A stretch of 64,000 bases of DNA, taken from Halobaculum roseum (GTDB lineage Archaea; Halobacteriota; Halobacteria; Halobacteriales; Haloferacaceae). Location of the stretch: contig NZ_CP082286.1 of the NCBI RefSeq assembly GCF_019880245.1, forward strand, positions 2,312,521 through 2,376,520, written 5' to 3'. Below are positions 25,504 to 34,415 of the stretch, in pieces. The translations under genes and the position numbers were made by a program. The notes beneath the pieces are model-generated. The model ran no database searches. It was not told where the DNA came from and saw only the letters and a list, made by a program, of their open reading frames with translations. The number at the start of each line of letters is the position of its first letter. Position 1 is the first letter of the stretch.

Positions 25504-26400
25504 TCAGTTTCCAGCAGTATCCGAACCTGCTGTGTTCGGGCTCTCATCGGAGAACACGTCGCGGGAGAGGCGGGGCGTCCCGGTGGAGGCGATACCGACG
25601 GCGACGACCCCGAACACCGTCACGCCAACGAGCCCGCCCTCGCTGGCGACGAGTTGTCTGAGCACGGCGTCGTCGGTCGCCGCGTACCCGACGATACCGA
25701 CCGCGTTGAAGACGCCGTGGAAGACGGCCGCGGGAACGACGGACCGCGATCGAACGACGACGTAGACGAACAGTGGGGTCATCGCGATGCATGCCACCGT
25801 GAGCGCGAACACGCCGACGACCGGGAACGACGGGTAGTTGTACCCGGCGACGACGAGGGGCGCGTGCCAGACTCCCCAAACGGTTCCGATCGCCAGTGAC
25901 GCTCTCCAGAACCCCAAGGGGGCGAGCTCCCACAGGAGGTATCCCCGCCATCCGAACTCCTCACCGAACCCGGCGACCGCGTTCACTGTCGCTCCGACCG
26001 CCACCATGGCGCCCAGTGCGACGAGCGTCCAGAACGGCCCTGACGGCAGGCCGATCCGGGCCGCCACGTCGAGCGAGGGGTCGAACGACACGCCCGGCAC
26101 ACCTATCGAAAGCGCCGTTATCGTTCCGAGAACCGGGAGCGGGAGGACCGCGGCCAAGGCGAGCCACCGGCGGCGACCGATGCGCACGCCGACCTCCCGG
26201 AGTGCGATCCGGTTGCGTACGCACACGAATACCCCGGCGGCTGCCGGCGTGAACATGTACAGCGGTCCGAACGCCTCGATCTCCACGTCGATCGCACGCG
26301 CGACAGCTACGAATCCGAGGACCAACGCTGTGAGGACGGCGAGGAACTCCGTCACGTTCCGCGTGTTGACGGCGTCCGTGGACCGGGGATCTCGTGGCAT
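25504..26400 (-). CDS. CPBP-family intramembrane metalloprotease (CAAX-protease-like)
   Basis: 298-aa membrane protein with about eight helices. It carries the three CPBP/Abi motifs: GFGEEFGWRGYLL (EExxxR), VWGVWHAPL (FxxxH-type) and FHGVFNAVG (HxxxN-type), the glutamate/histidine zinc site of Rce1-type intramembrane proteases. Substrates could be prenylated peptides or bacteriocin-like peptides; unknown here. It follows a small membrane gene by 4 bp and is probably co-transcribed with it. Confidence 0.9.
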   Translation of the reverse strand: MPRDPRSTDAVNTRNVTEFLAVLTALVLGFVAVARAIDVEIEAFGPLYMFTPAAAGVFVCVRNRIALREVGVRIGRRRWLALAAVLPLPVLGTITALSIGVPGVSFDPSLDVAARIGLPSGPFWTLVALGAMVAVGATVNAVAGFGEEFGWRGYLLWELAPLGFWRASLAIGTVWGVWHAPLVVAGYNYPSFPVVGVFALTVACIAMTPLFVYVVVRSRSVVPAAVFHGVFNAVGIVGYAATDDAVLRQLVASEGGLVGVTVFGVVAVGIASTGTPRLSRDVFSDESPNTAGSDTAGN

Positions 26401-26404
26401 GGTT

Positions 26405-26782
26405 TCAGAGGTTGAGCACGATGACGAGCGCTTGCACGGCAACAACGATACCGAGGGTCACCAGCACGCAGACGTCGTAGAGGGTTCGGAACCCATCGGA
26501 TCCCTCGCTCCCGACGGCACGTTCGAGGTGATCCCCGAGCCAGTGAGCTCCGATGGACGCTCCTGCGACGACAACGGGGAACGCCACGAGGACGAACACC
26601 GTCGAGGCGTGCTCTGGTCCGTACTGATAGTAGGTGCCGACCATCCATCGGATCCGAACTGTGTTCGCGAGCGGTCCGTACGAGGCGATACTCAGCGCGA
26701 TGCTTGCAAGAACGATCACGAGCCCGCCGAGCGTCGACGACCGTGCCCGTTGTGTCGGCGAGGAGGCGTTTTGTGCGACCAT
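26405..26782 (-). CDS. Small membrane protein upstream of CPBP protease
   Basis: 125-aa protein with four hydrophobic segments and a polar N-terminus (MVAQNASSPTQRARSS). The ATG at 26782 was chosen over 26824, which would cross the GTATAATC promoter-like element. Its stop is 4 bp from the protease ATG, suggesting the two act together. No known family. It is divergent from an HTH/membrane pair; the shared 100-bp region holds both promoters. Confidence 0.7.
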   Translation of the reverse strand: MVAQNASSPTQRARSSTLGGLVIVLASIALSIASYGPLANTVRIRWMVGTYYQYGPEHASTVFVLVAFPVVVAGASIGAHWLGDHLERAVGSEGSDGFRTLYDVCVLVTLGIVVAVQALVIVLNL

Positions 26783-26881
26783 ACGAGACCCGGACGGGTC
26801 GGGTCCGTATAATCCGTCCAGCACGACTTCAGACTCTGTAGTTTCGCTAATCTCTTTGAGACCACACCATCGAAAGCTGGT

Positions 26882-27229
26882 ATGGGAAGTGAGGACGACG
26901 ACATCGAACGTCTCGCGGGCGTGCTGGAGGACGCAACAGCACGTACGATCCTCACTGAAGCGAGCCGAGAGCCGATGTCAGCGACGACACTCAGCGATCA
27001 CTGCGACGTCTCCGAACCGACGATCTACCGGCGTCTGGACGACCTTCGAGAGTGTAACTTACTCGTCGAGCGGACGCAACTGGATCCGGAGGGGGGACAT
27101 CACCGAACCATGTACACGACGAATCTCGAACGGATCAGTGTCGAACTGCGTGACGGGGAATTCGATCTGCAGGTCGAACGCCGGGAAGACCCGGCCGACC
27201 GGTTCACACGGCTAATCGAGGGGATCTGA
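26882..27229 (+). CDS. Winged-helix transcriptional regulator (ArsR/DUF7342-like)
   Basis: 115-aa regulator with one winged HTH: helices in LEDATARTILTEASREPMSA, recognition helix around VSEPTIYRRLDDLREC, wing LLVERTQLDPEGGHH. It is a haloarchaeal family typically paired with a short membrane protein, as here (next ATG 1 bp after its stop). No metal-binding Cys. It may control its own partner and the divergent CPBP unit. Confidence 0.9.
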   Translation: MGSEDDDIERLAGVLEDATARTILTEASREPMSATTLSDHCDVSEPTIYRRLDDLRECNLLVERTQLDPEGGHHRTMYTTNLERISVELRDGEFDLQVERREDPADRFTRLIEGI

Positions 27230-27230
27230 G

Positions 27231-27554
27231 ATGGAGGTCGCCATCCTCCAGCTCTGGGAACCCGCGATGCCGCCGGGGTGGGCCGTCGTGTTCCAGCAAG
27301 CGACGCAGGTTCTGAGCGTCGTCATCGGTGTGCTCATCGCATACCAGGCGTACCGCGGCTACCGGCGCAACGACAGTCGGCCGATGTTCTATATCGCGCT
27401 CGGGTTCACGCTCGCTCTCGCCGTGCCGTTCTGCATCTTCCTTCTGTACGGGATCCTCCCGGGATTGCCCGTCACAGCGGTCATTGTCACGTCCCAACTG
27501 AGTCAGGTTTCGGGGTTGGTAGCGATACTGTACGCCCTTTGGATGCCGACGTGA
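27231..27554 (+). CDS. Small membrane protein paired with HTH regulator (DUF7521-like)
   Basis: 107-aa protein with three helices (about 17-40, 53-75 and 82-103) and a basic loop YRGYRRNDSRPM. It begins 1 bp after the HTH stop, so the two are translationally coupled. Resembles the haloarchaeal membrane family that accompanies such HTH proteins (DUF7521 from memory). It might sense a membrane condition for the regulator; inference only. Confidence 0.8.
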   Translation: MEVAILQLWEPAMPPGWAVVFQQATQVLSVVIGVLIAYQAYRGYRRNDSRPMFYIALGFTLALAVPFCIFLLYGILPGLPVTAVIVTSQLSQVSGLVAILYALWMPT

Positions 27555-27685
27555 GTTCCCCATCGTGGGCGATCCTCGAACGCGATTGGCTCTCGATCGT
27601 GGACGGGTCCCGACTGTGGTGGGTGGCTGAGAACGCCTGAATCGTGTACGTGGTCCGTCGGTCGTAATCGACCCCCGACCGGCAG

Positions 27686-28741
27686 TCAGTCGGAGGCCCC
27701 GCCCGGTTCGGGGCCGTCGGCCTCGATGCCGCCGACCTCGGGCGCGTCGTCGTCGCCGCGGGCCTCCAGCAGCTTCCCGACGACGACGGCCGCGGCGTAG
27801 ATCGCGACGGCGACGAGGACGATGACGCCGCCGGCGGTCGCCTCGCCGTAGTAGGAGAGGCCGATACCGAGCAGGACCGCCAGTTCGGCGAGCACGACGG
27901 AGATCAGCAGCGACCCGGTGAAGCTGCGCGACACCTGCGAGGCGCCCGCGACGGGGACGACGAGCATCGCCGCGACGAGGATGACCCCCATGATCTGCAT
28001 CGCGCCGACGACGACCAGCGCGGTGAGCATCACCATCACGCGGTTGTACCAGGCGACGGGGATGCCCGACACCTCGGCGGCCGTCTCGTCGAAGGTGACG
28101 TACAGCAGTTGGTTGCGCGTGAGCGCGACCGTGGCGACGATGATGCCGAACAGCACCAGCAGGATCGCGGCGTTCTCCGCGGAGACCGTCGAGAGGTTCC
28201 CGAACAGGTACTGGTTGATGCCGACGGCCAGCCCGCCGGCGTTGAGGCTGATCAGCACCGTCCCGAGCGCGAACCCGGTCGAGAGGATGATCGCCATCGA
28301 CACGTCGTTGTACGCGTCGGTCACCTCCGAGATCACCTCGATCAGCAGCGCGGCGATCACCGCGACGACCACGGCGGTGAGGTACGGGGAGACGCCGACG
28401 CTGAACACGCCGTTGAGGAACAGCCCGACGGCGACGCCCGCGAAGGCGGTGTGGGCGAGCGCGTCGCCGATGAGCGCGAGCTGACGGTGGACGAGGAAGG
28501 TGCCGATGAGCGGCGCCATCACGCCGATACACAGCCCGACGAGGATCGCGCGGTGCATGAATCCGTACTGGAGCAGCTCCACCCCCGTCGCGTCGCCGAG
28601 CGCGCCCAACAGGAGCGACCACAGGTCGAGGAGGGTGTAGATGGGCGCGAGCACCGGGTCGAGCGGGCTCCCCTCGGACTGGAGGATCGGCGCCGCGAGC
28701 GCGGAGACGGCGCCGGTCGAGAGTCCGGCGACCACCGTCAT
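27686..28741 (-). CDS. znuB: Zinc/manganese ABC transporter permease (ZnuB/TroC type)
   Basis: 351-aa permease of the ABC-3 family for Zn or Mn import. Eight or nine helices, with conserved MHRAILVGLCIGVMAPLIGTF, the family GDALAHTAFAGVA motif and AWYNRVMV region. The C-terminus is an acidic tail. Its ATG overlaps the ATPase stop by 4 bp. Last gene of the operon (binding protein, ATPase, permease). Confidence 0.94.
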   Translation of the reverse strand: MTVVAGLSTGAVSALAAPILQSEGSPLDPVLAPIYTLLDLWSLLLGALGDATGVELLQYGFMHRAILVGLCIGVMAPLIGTFLVHRQLALIGDALAHTAFAGVAVGLFLNGVFSVGVSPYLTAVVVAVIAALLIEVISEVTDAYNDVSMAIILSTGFALGTVLISLNAGGLAVGINQYLFGNLSTVSAENAAILLVLFGIIVATVALTRNQLLYVTFDETAAEVSGIPVAWYNRVMVMLTALVVVGAMQIMGVILVAAMLVVPVAGASQVSRSFTGSLLISVVLAELAVLLGIGLSYYGEATAGGVIVLVAVAIYAAAVVVGKLLEARGDDDAPEVGGIEADGPEPGGASD

Positions 28742-29550
28742 CGGTCGTCCCCGCCGAGGCCGACGGCGGTGCCGAACGCCCGCGCGAGCGCGTCGCTCTC
28801 GACGAACTCGTCGGTCGGGCCGTCGAAGTACACCTCGCGGTTCAAGCAGACCACGCGCTCGGCGTGGTCGACGACGGCGCCGAGGTCGTGCTCGATGAGG
28901 AGCACGGTGATCCCGTCGTCGTTGAGCGCCTCCAGGAGGTCGTAGAACGCCTCGACCGACTCGGCGTCGACGCCGACGGTCGGCTCGTCGAGCACGAGCA
29001 GATCCGCCTCGCTCGCGAGCGCGCGGGCGATGAAGGCGCGCTGGCGCTGTCCCCCGGAGAGCTTCGTGATCCGGCGGTCGGCGAAGTCGCTCATCCCGAC
29101 GGTCGCGAGCGCCTCGTCGACGATCCGCCAGTCCTTGGCCGACAGCAGGCCGAAGCCGACGTGCGGGAACCGACCCATCTTCACCACCTCGCGGACGGTG
29201 ATCGGCATCTCCTTGGCCGCGCTGGCGTGCTGGGAGACGTAGCCGACGCGCTCGCCGTCGTCGAAGCGGTGGGCCGGCTCGCCGAACAGGCGCGTCTCGC
29301 CCACGTCGGGACGCAGCAGGCCGAGCATGAGCTTCATCAGCGTCGACTTGCCCGAGCCGTTCGGGCCGACGACGGCGACGTACTCGCCCGCGGCGATGTC
29401 GAGGCTCACGTCCTCGACGACCGGCGTCGCGGTGTAGCCGAACGTCACGTCCGACAGGGAGATCACGTCGTCGTCAGTCGGCCGGGCAGCCCCGTTGTCC
29501 GCGGGGTCGGCGGCGGTCGTGGACTCGGCCGTCGCGTCGGCGCGGCTCAT
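28738..29550 (-). CDS. znuC: Zinc/manganese ABC transporter ATPase (ZnuC type)
   Basis: 270-aa ABC ATPase. After an acidic N-terminal 30 residues, Walker A is GPNGSGKSTL, Q-loop GYVSQHA, signature KLSGGQRQR and Walker B LLVLDEPT with H-loop IEHDL. The ATG at 29550 overlaps the upstream stop (ATGA). Metal type is inferred from the neighbouring TroA/ZnuA-like lipoprotein. Confidence 0.95.
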   Translation of the reverse strand: MSRADATAESTTAADPADNGAARPTDDDVISLSDVTFGYTATPVVEDVSLDIAAGEYVAVVGPNGSGKSTLMKLMLGLLRPDVGETRLFGEPAHRFDDGERVGYVSQHASAAKEMPITVREVVKMGRFPHVGFGLLSAKDWRIVDEALATVGMSDFADRRITKLSGGQRQRAFIARALASEADLLVLDEPTVGVDAESVEAFYDLLEALNDDGITVLLIEHDLGAVVDHAERVVCLNREVYFDGPTDEFVESDALARAFGTAVGLGGDDR

Positions 29551-30653
29551 TCGAAGTTCCTCCACTCGTCGTTCCACCCGTCGTAGCCGGCGTCCTCGGG
29601 CGCCGTGTTGCCGAGGACGACCTCGAAGGTGGGCATGTTGATGTTGTACGCGATCTCCTCGTAGCCCCAGTCGTTTTCGACCCAGTCCTCGCGTACGCCC
29701 GCGTACGGGGTCACCGGGTAGTACGCCTCCACGTCGGTCTCGGCGATCAGCTGTTTCGCGGGCCGGCGCGTCTCGAAGACGCCGGCGCCGATGTAGCGGA
29801 TGTCGTTCTCGTCGATGACGCGCTTGGCCTCGGTGATGTCCGACGGCTTCACGTCGCCGCTGGCGGCGAGGTTGACGACGAGGGGGCGCATCTGCACCCC
29901 GTAGCGGTCGGCGATGTACTGGAAGGCGTTGTGCGCGGCCAGCTGGACCACGTCGCGTTCGGCGGCCTCGAAGACCGCCTCGTAGTCGGCGTCGATCCGG
30001 TCCAGTACCTCAGTCTTGTACGTCTCGGCGTTGTCGCGGAGGGCGTCCTCGTGCTCGGGCGCGAGTTCGACGAGCCCCTCGGTGATGTTGTCGACGGCGA
30101 TCTTCGCGCGCCGCGGGTCGAGCCAGAAGTGCGGGTCCCGCCCACGGCCCTCGCCGACGCCCTCCTCGTCGCGGTCGAGGGTGTCCGCGAGGGGAACGAG
30201 CTCGACGCCCTGGCGGACGTTGATCAGCTGCGTGTCCACGTCGTCGTCCTTCAGCGTCTGGATGGCGCGGTCGGCCCACGGCTGGAAGTCCTCCCCGACG
30301 TGGATGAACGCGTCGGCGTCGATGATGTCGCGCGTGACGCTCGCGTCCGGCTCCCACCCGTGGCCGTGCAGGCCGGTCGGGACGAGGTTCCGTACCGTGA
30401 TCGGGGTGTCCGCGGCGATCTCTCGGGCGAAATCGTAGAAGCTGAAGAAGGAGGCGACCGCGACCGGGCCGTCGCTCCCGTCGTCGCCACCGGACCCGCC
30501 GCCGGCGTCGTCGTCGCTCCCGTCGCTCGTACCGCTTCCCACCGCACCGCCCAGACAGCCGGCCAGCCCCGCCGCGGCGAGGCCGCCCCCGCCCGCGAGG
30601 AACCGCCGTCTGGTCGTTCCCGGCGAACCCGCCGGGTCACGTGTGTCGGTCAT
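29547..30653 (-). CDS. znuA: Zinc/manganese ABC transporter substrate-binding lipoprotein (ZnuA/TroA)
   Basis: 368-aa cluster A-I binding protein. N-terminal Tat signal with lipobox: TRRRFLAGGGG...LAGCLGG, so it is exported folded and anchored to the membrane. A Gly/Asp/Ser linker follows. Metal ligands are expected in PTGLHGHGWEP, RDPHFWLD, AHNAFQY and the C-terminal Asp/Glu region; the usual His-rich loop is short. The ATG at 30653 is preferred over GTG at 30659. TATA-like ACTATAAC at about 30681-30688 fits a leaderless start; a palindromic operator lies just upstream. Confidence 0.93.
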   Translation of the reverse strand: MTDTRDPAGSPGTTRRRFLAGGGGLAAAGLAGCLGGAVGSGTSDGSDDDAGGGSGGDDGSDGPVAVASFFSFYDFAREIAADTPITVRNLVPTGLHGHGWEPDASVTRDIIDADAFIHVGEDFQPWADRAIQTLKDDDVDTQLINVRQGVELVPLADTLDRDEEGVGEGRGRDPHFWLDPRRAKIAVDNITEGLVELAPEHEDALRDNAETYKTEVLDRIDADYEAVFEAAERDVVQLAAHNAFQYIADRYGVQMRPLVVNLAASGDVKPSDITEAKRVIDENDIRYIGAGVFETRRPAKQLIAETDVEAYYPVTPYAGVREDWVENDWGYEEIAYNINMPTFEVVLGNTAPEDAGYDGWNDEWRNFE

Positions 30654-30707
30654 ACTCACCTGTACGAGGGTGAGCGAATGTTATAGTTGTTGCGACCGAA
30701 GCCAAAG

Positions 30708-30723
30708 ATTAGACTAGTCTAAT
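30708..30723. promoter_or_regulatory. Palindromic operator of the Zn/Mn ABC operon
   Basis: Perfect 16-bp palindrome ATTAGACTAGTCTAAT immediately upstream of the BRE/TATA of the znuA-like gene. Its TTAG...CTAA arms resemble sites of DtxR/MntR/SirR-family metal regulators, known in haloarchaea. No DtxR gene is in the window. Position upstream of the TATA box fits repression of TBP/TFB recruitment or activation. Confidence 0.6.
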
Positions 30724-30972
30724 TCAGTGGCGGTCATGGGAGTGATCGCGACGAGTTTCCCGTATACGGTACTGAGAGCGGCGGCGGGTTCCGAGAGGGG
30801 CCCGGGGCCGGGGACCGCCCACGCGGATCGGGAAGGGGATCCATCGGGTCGGTGCGGGAGGGCTCTACCGGTCGAAGGGAGGGCTCCACCGGTCGAACTG
30901 GCGTTTGCGCGTCCTACGCGGGGGCGGATCCGTGGGATAGATTGATATGCATCCTGTGAAAACGGGGCGGGT
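30724..30972. other. Intergenic spacer between metal transporter and cdrL
   Basis: With the operator region this is a 319-bp gap between divergent genes. It contains a 21-bp direct repeat (30856-30876 and 30877-30897, one mismatch, unit GGGAGGGCTCTACCGGTCGA plus A) and an A+T-rich promoter-like stretch TTGATATGCA near 30945 ahead of cdrL. No small ORF is convincing. Confidence 0.6.
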
Positions 30973-31635
30973 ATGAGCAAGATAACCTTCCGCGCCGATG
31001 CGGACCTCGTCGACCGCCTCGAGGGCCTCGAGGGGTCGAAAAGCGAGGTCATGCGGGAGGCGCTCCGTGAGTACCTCGACGCCACAGAGGAGCGGAGCGA
31101 CGTCGAGACGCGAGAGCCGGTCGGAGGCGACGCCGGGACCGCCGGGTCGCTCGACGACGCGCTCGCGGCCCGCGTCGACGAGCTGGTCACGGCCCGACTC
31201 GACGAGGTGTTCGGGGGGCGGCGCCACGACAATGGGTTCTCCCATGGCGGCGCGCGCCCGTTCGGCGTCCCGGGGGCGGCCGCCGACCGCGTCCCGTCGG
31301 TCAACCTCACGGTGAACGTCGACGGCGCCGACACCGCAGTCGAGTCGTCGGCGGACGAGGTCCGGCCCGTGGACAACCCACAGCCCGCCGACCGGACCGC
31401 GGGCGGGGAGTCGCGTTCGGCGGGTTCGGCCGTCGGCGCGTCGGATACGGGCGAACGAAGCTGCGCGCAGTGTGGCGAGGGGGTGTCCGCCGAGCACGTA
31501 TACTGCCCGAACTGCGGGGAAAAGGCGACCCGGCGCCTGTTCTGCGAGTGCGGCGACGAGCTCCGCTCCGACTGGGGGTTTTGCCCGGGATGTGGGCGTC
31601 GAACCCCGGCGGCCGACGTGCTCGACAGGACGTAA
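30973..31635 (+). CDS. cdrL: Cell-division regulator CdrL: RHH plus double zinc ribbon
   Basis: 220-aa protein. Residues 1-40 form a ribbon-helix-helix DNA-binding domain (MSKITFRADADLVDRLEGLE...SEVMREALREYL). A long acidic, disordered middle follows. The C-terminus has a double zinc ribbon: CAQCGEGVSAEHVYCPNCGE, then CECGDE...CPGCGRR. Location directly upstream of the short RHH gene and ftsZ2 matches CdrL of Haloferax/Halobacterium, the long cell-division regulator of the cdrS-ftsZ2 promoter. Its stop codon lies in the first of several GTAAGAC motifs. Confidence 0.88.
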   Translation: MSKITFRADADLVDRLEGLEGSKSEVMREALREYLDATEERSDVETREPVGGDAGTAGSLDDALAARVDELVTARLDEVFGGRRHDNGFSHGGARPFGVPGAAADRVPSVNLTVNVDGADTAVESSADEVRPVDNPQPADRTAGGESRSAGSAVGASDTGERSCAQCGEGVSAEHVYCPNCGEKATRRLFCECGDELRSDWGFCPGCGRRTPAADVLDRT

Positions 31636-31832
31636 GACACATCGCCGGGTCGACCACGTCGGTCCTTCGGCGTAAGACATCGTGGCCGTATCGGTCATAC
31701 AACCGCCGACATCTTTATATACAAACGGTATATTGGTAGTGGTGCGTAAGACGACCTGTCTTACAGGGGCGTCGGAGCGGGGAAACTCCGGCCGCCGATG
31801 TGAGGGTACGCGTGTGCGTGCCGTCGTCTTAC
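31632..31832. promoter_or_regulatory. cdrS-ftsZ2 promoter with GTAAGAC operator array
   Basis: The motif GTAAGAC occurs at 31632-31638 and 31672-31678; as an inverted pair GTAAGAC-GACCT-GTCTTAC at 31746-31764; and inverted (GTCTTAC) at 31826-31832. TATA elements are TTTATATA (31714-31721) and GGTATATT (about 31727-31734). The inverted pair covers the expected start sites, so a bound RHH dimer would block initiation. CdrL and/or CdrS are the obvious candidates to bind. The mRNA would have a leader of about 90-100 nt before cdrS. Confidence 0.7.
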
Positions 31833-31847
31833 CGGGGGAATGAACCA

Positions 31848-32039
31848 ATGGAGCGTGTGACACTACGAATCCCGAAACAGCAGATCGAGGAGGTCGAACA
31901 GATGGTCGAGACGGGGGAGTTCCCGAATCGCAGCGAAGCGATTCGGTCCGCCGTCCGCGACATGCTCAACGAACAGGCCGACACGTCCGGCGAGCGCACG
32001 CGCGGCGAGCGCAGTAAGCGCAGCTGGGCCAAGGTGTAA
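31848..32039 (+). CDS. cdrS: Cell-division regulator CdrS (short RHH protein)
   Basis: 63-aa ribbon-helix-helix protein: beta strand [12 protein letters not shown], helices [20 protein letters not shown] and [11 protein letters not shown], then a basic tail [13 protein letters not shown]. Its stop is 2 bp before ftsZ2 ATG, the same arrangement as the characterised cdrS-ftsZ2 operon, where CdrS controls division genes. ATG at 31848 chosen, as the RHH strand must be N-terminal; an upstream in-frame ATG at 31800 adds a Cys-containing stretch unlike the family. Confidence 0.93.
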   Translation: MERVTLRIPKQQIEEVEQMVETGEFPNRSEAIRSAVRDMLNEQADTSGERTRGERSKRSWAKV

Positions 32040-32041
32040 CG

Positions 32042-33247
32042 ATGCAGGACATCGTTCAGGACGCGCTCGCGAACGCGGAAGCCGAGCAGCGCGACATGGA
32101 GGCGGCGGCCGGCGACGACGACGAGTTCGGGGAGCCCCGGATCGTCATCGTCGGCGCGGGCGGCGCCGGCAACAACACCATCAACCGGCTGTACAACATC
32201 GGCGTCGACGGCGCCGAGACGGTGGCGATCAACACCGACAAACAGCACCTCAAGATGATCGAGGCCGACACGAAGATCCTCGTCGGCAAGTCCCTCACGC
32301 AGGGCCTCGGTGCGGGCGGCGACCCCTCGATGGGCGAGCGCGCCACCGAGATGGCCCAGGGCACGATCAAGGAGGTGCTCGGCGACGCGGACCTCGTGTT
32401 CGTGACCGCCGGTATGGGCGGCGGGACGGGCACCGGCGCGGCGCCGGTCGTCTCGAAGATCGCCAAGGAGCAGGGCGCCATCGTCGTCGGCATGGTGTCG
32501 ACGCCGTTCAACGTCGAGCGCGCCCGCACCGTCAAGGCCGAGGAGGGGCTCGAGAACCTCCGCAACGAGGCCGACTCGATCATCGTCCTCGACAACAACC
32601 GGCTCCTCGATTACGTCCCGAACCTGCCGATCGGGAAGGCGTTCTCGGTGATGGACCAGATCATCGCCGAGACGGTCAAGGGCATCTCCGAGACCATCAC
32701 CCAGCCGTCCCTGATCAACCTGGACTACGCGGACATGTCCACGATCATGAACCAGGGCGGCGTCGCGGTGATGCTCGTCGGCGAGACCCAGGACAAGAAC
32801 AAGACCCAGGAGGTGGTCAACGACGCGATGAACCACCCGCTTTTGGACGTGGACTACCGCGGCGCGTCGGGCGGGCTGGTCCACATCACCGGCGGCCCCG
32901 ACCTCACGCTGAAGGAGGCCGAGGGCATCGCCGACAACATCACCGAGCGCCTGGAGGCGAGCGCGAACGTGATCTGGGGGGCGCGTATTCAGGAGGAGTA
33001 CAAGGGCAAGGTCCGCGTCATGGCGATCATGACCGGCGTCCAGAGCGCGCAGGTGCTCGGGCCGAGCACGCAGAAGCAGGCCGACAAGTCGCGCGCGTCC
33101 ATCGAGGGCGGGCCGGCCGACGACGTCGACTTCGACGCGAAGTCGAACGCCCAGAGCGCCCAGAACGGGCAGGAGGCCGCCTGGCAGTCCGACGGCGGCC
33201 GAGAGGAGTCCAGCGAGCGGAGCAACGGCCTCGACGTCATCCGCTGA
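32042..33247 (+). CDS. ftsZ2: Cell division GTPase FtsZ2
   Basis: 401-aa FtsZ. GTP-binding glycine loop [15 protein letters not shown]-terminal [14 protein letters not shown] and the T7 synergy-loop region [15 protein letters not shown] are all intact. The C-terminal tail (about residues 345-401) is acidic and Gln/Ser-rich. Assigned to FtsZ2, the paralogue acting mainly in constriction in haloarchaea, because it is co-transcribed with cdrS. It polymerises at midcell with FtsZ1 (not in this window). Confidence 0.95.
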   Translation: MQDIVQDALANAEAEQRDMEAAAGDDDEFGEPRIVIVGAGGAGNNTINRLYNIGVDGAETVAINTDKQHLKMIEADTKILVGKSLTQGLGAGGDPSMGERATEMAQGTIKEVLGDADLVFVTAGMGGGTGTGAAPVVSKIAKEQGAIVVGMVSTPFNVERARTVKAEEGLENLRNEADSIIVLDNNRLLDYVPNLPIGKAFSVMDQIIAETVKGISETITQPSLINLDYADMSTIMNQGGVAVMLVGETQDKNKTQEVVNDAMNHPLLDVDYRGASGGLVHITGGPDLTLKEAEGIADNITERLEASANVIWGARIQEEYKGKVRVMAIMTGVQSAQVLGPSTQKQADKSRASIEGGPADDVDFDAKSNAQSAQNGQEAAWQSDGGREESSERSNGLDVIR

Positions 33248-33443
33248 CGGCGACGTCGACGACGGGCCTCTCCGGGTGGGACCGAACGCGGCGGCGGCGA
33301 GACGAACAAAACGGGACGGCACACGGTCCGGTTCGGCGTGGGGTGCCTCCGTTCGGGCCGGCTTCGACGCGTCGCACTTTTCACGCGCTATCGACGGCGA
33401 CCGAGGAGTCGTATTACAGTACTGAACCGGCTCACACGGCCGT

Positions 33444-34415
33444 TTACGGCGCCTCGATGGCGTCGATCAACTCGCACTTGCGACACACGTCCCGGGCGGT
33501 CTTCGACCCGCACCGCTCGCACGGCGAGAGGTCGGGGCCGTCGCCGTCGTCGTCGCGGTACTCGTCGGCGAGCACGCCCGACAGCTCCTCGTAGCCCGCC
33601 ATGATCGAGTGGCGGACGCCCGGGTGTCGCTCCTCCATGTCGAGCAGAAGCTGTTGGATCTCCCCGCGGTAGGCCTCGCTGGCGTGCGGACACTCGGCCA
33701 TGTGCGACGGGAGATCACGGAGATGGCAGTAGAGGGCGACCTCCTTCTCGGGCACGTCGCGCAGCGGCTTCGCGCGCGGGACGAAGTGCTCGCTCTCGCG
33801 GCGCTCGGGGAACGGGCCGATGGAGGCGTCGAAGTGCTTCGCCATCTGGGCGACATCGCCCTCGAGGAAGTTCATCAGCGCCGTCTGGGCCTCGTCGTCG
33901 AGGTTGTGGCCGGTGAGGAGCTTGTCGGCGCCCAGGTCCTCGGCGTACGTCTCCAGCAGGTCGCGCCGGAACACCCCGCAGTAGGCGCAGGCGGCCATGT
34001 TCTCGGGGTCGTCCTCGACCACGTCGTCCATGCGGACGCCCAGCTCGTCCTCGTAGCTCACCACCTCGTGGCGCATGTCGAGGTCCGCGGCGAGCTCCTC
34101 GCACGCCTCCAGCGACTCGTCGCGGTACCCCTCGATCCCCTCGTGGATGGAGAGCGCGACCAGCTCGATGCGGGGGTCCTCGGCGAACGTCTCGTCGAGC
34201 ACCGTCGCGAGCACGACGCTGTCCTTCCCGCCCGAGAGGCCGATCACCCAGCGTTCGGGGTCCTCGGGGGTCGCGTCGTCGGGCAGCAGGTCGTCCTCGC
34301 GGACGCGCCGGCGGACGCGCCGCTCGACCGACTCCGAAAAGTGCGACTCACAGAGGTGTGCTCCCGAGTAGGCGGCGTGCATCACCGCGTCGGCGCCGCA
34401 CCTGTCGCAGTCCAT
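33444..34415 (-). CDS. ncsA: tRNA 2-thiolation protein NcsA (TtuA/Ncs6 family)
   Basis: 323-aa PP-loop enzyme that thiolates U34 of tRNA with Lys, Glu or Gln, with SAMP2 as sulfur carrier in haloarchaea. N-terminal zinc finger CDRCG...LCESH, PP-loop GLSGGKDSVV, the Cys pair region CAYCGVFRR for Fe-S/catalysis, TGHNLDDEAQT, and C-terminal finger CERCGSK...CRKC. All Cys needed by the family are present. The ATG at 34415 (MDCDRCGAD) excludes a 21-aa basic extension. UbaA, its activating E1, is at 54.6 kb. Confidence 0.93.
   Translation of the reverse strand: MDCDRCGADAVMHAAYSGAHLCESHFSESVERRVRRRVREDDLLPDDATPEDPERWVIGLSGGKDSVVLATVLDETFAEDPRIELVALSIHEGIEGYRDESLEACEELAADLDMRHEVVSYEDELGVRMDDVVEDDPENMAACAYCGVFRRDLLETYAEDLGADKLLTGHNLDDEAQTALMNFLEGDVAQMAKHFDASIGPFPERRESEHFVPRAKPLRDVPEKEVALYCHLRDLPSHMAECPHASEAYRGEIQQLLLDMEERHPGVRHSIMAGYEELSGVLADEYRDDDGDGPDLSPCERCGSKTARDVCRKCELIDAIEAP

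Noticed and set aside
32056-33322. Antisense frames over ftsZ2
   Set aside because: They overlap a universally conserved gene and carry no motif.
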